In this document: positions 63,341 through 64,000 of the stretch, one piece after another
Layout: each line of letters opens with the position of its first letter
Numbering within the stretch: the first letter of the stretch is position 1
Source: QHWT01 sp963755695
GTDB lineage: Bacteria > Acidobacteriota > Vicinamibacteria > Vicinamibacterales > 2-12-FULL-66-21
Reading direction: 5' to 3'
Length of the DNA stretch: 64,000 bases
NCBI GenBank assembly: GCA_963755695.1
Contig: CAVWLB010000001.1
Span: 682,001 to 746,000 of the forward strand
Notes under the pieces: generated by a model
Told to the model about the DNA's origin: nothing
What the model saw: only the letters and a program-made list of their open reading frames with translations
The model's database searches: none
Translations under genes and position numbers: made by a program

Positions 63341-64000
63341 ATGGGCTTTTCCACGATCGACTACTTCGTGCTGCTGGTGTATCTCGCCGGGATCACCGCG
63401 TTCGGGATGCGATTCAAGAAATCCCACAAGAGCGTCAAGGACTACTTTGTCGGCGCGCGGAATACGTCACTGGATCATCATCTGCCTGTCGATCGTCGCG
63501 ACCGAGACGAGCACGCTGACGCTGATTGGCGTGCCGGCGCTCGCCTATGGGCGTTTCGCGCGCCCCGAGCAGGGAGGGACGCTGACGTATCTGCAGGTGC
63601 TGATCGGCTACGTCGTCGGGCGGTTCATCATCGCCCGCCTGTTCCTGCCGTCGTACTTTCGCGGCGACCTGCTGACGGCGTACGCGTTGCTCGAACAGCG
63701 ATTCGGAGCGGGAACGCGGCACCTGGCCGCGTCGCTCTTTCTCGTGATGCGCGCGCTGGCGGAGGGGGTGCGGGTGTTTGCCGCGTCGCTCGTCCTGTCG
63801 GCGGTCCTGGCCTCGAGCTTTCCCGGCATCCCGCATCTGTGGCTCTGGTCGATCGGCCTGGTCGGGGTGCTGACGCTGATCTACACCTTCGAGGGCGGGA
63901 TCGCCGCGGTCATCTGGACCGACCTGATTCAGTTCGTGATCTACATCGGCGGATCGCTGCTGGCGGCTTACGAGCTTGCTGCAGCTGACGCCCGGCGGAT
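63341..64000 (+). CDS. Sodium:solute symporter, N-terminal part (two frameshifts, runs off the window)
   Basis: SSS-family transporter. Start ATG 63341, with AAGG 10 bases upstream. TM1 TIDYFVLLVYLAGITAFGMRF, then KSVKDYFVGARNTSWIIICLSIVATETSTLTLIGVPALAYG (TM2, with the sodium-site Ser/Thr), GGTLTYLQVLIGYVVGRFIIARLFLPSYF, and TAYALLEQRFGAGTRHLAASLFLVMRALAEGVRVFAASLVLS. One inserted base near 63472 and one near 63975. Substrate cannot be told from the N-terminus. Confidence 0.82.

Overview
High-GC bacterial chromosome segment, most likely from an Acidobacteriota member (a Vicinamibacteria-like lineage is a guess). The main support is two ~800-residue MacB/FtsX-type permeases without an ATPase partner, the ADOP family known almost only from Acidobacteria. 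A secreted subtilase with VVVWGS repeats, many multiheme cytochromes and many secreted enzymes also fit. No rRNA or tRNA gene was found.

Layout. 0-1 kb: end of a glycine-rich RNA-binding protein, its terminator, and a DUF3618/holin-like membrane pair. 1.1-6.4 kb: reductive pyrimidine catabolism (NCS1 permease, dihydropyrimidinase, beta-ureidopropionase, and a divergent PreA-like dihydropyrimidine dehydrogenase). 6.4-14.2 kb: GluQRS, ADOP permease, DapA-like lyase/SDR pair, proline dehydrogenase, Gfo/Idh/MocA oxidoreductase. 14.3-20.4 kb: an IS5-type element beside an array of attC-like sites, all in one orientation, carrying an amidohydrolase, a methyltransferase, a non-IntI tyrosine recombinase and two small membrane proteins as cassettes. 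20.6-23.4 kb: DUF418 protein and a GH13 glycosidase. 23.4-32.3 kb: a redox module: a five-heme cytochrome; a NuoE-NuoF fusion; a NuoG-like protein fused to two cyclic-nucleotide-binding domains and a four-cluster ferredoxin; a membrane b-type/ten-heme c-type cytochrome; and a glucose-dehydrogenase-like enzyme. 32.3-39.9 kb: second ADOP, subtilase, HD-GYP protein, REP-like palindrome, secreted protein. 40.1-48.9 kb: three overlapping genes for a glycosidase, a putative outer-membrane barrel and a very large multiheme cytochrome with LVIVD repeats. 49-64 kb: MBL hydrolase, double GlcG-domain protein, eight-EF-hand protein beside a caspase-fold protease, Pcm, TruA, ornithine-cyclodeaminase-like enzyme, RidA, duplicated hairpin element, M16 peptidase, four-helix-bundle protein and the start of a sodium:solute symporter.

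Two features pervade the window. (1) Many intergenic spaces are filled by arrays of degenerate 7-8 bp repeats of at least six unrelated families. Most are laid out as (unit)n - short centre - (reverse-complement unit)n, so they could form long hairpins. Arrays often begin right at a stop or start codon. (2) Many genes are broken by one-base frameshifts. In nearly every case I worked through, removing a single inserted base restores a conserved reading frame. These cluster at 1.3-4.9, 25.8-31.7 and 40.2-48.7 kb and look like uncorrected insertion errors, not gene decay. I annotate those genes as whole with lower confidence in exact sequence.

Functionally the window suggests a heterotroph that salvages pyrimidines, proline and sugars. 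It appears to move electrons from NADH to periplasmic or surface multiheme cytochromes; at least 23 CxxCH motifs plus one CX4CH are visible.
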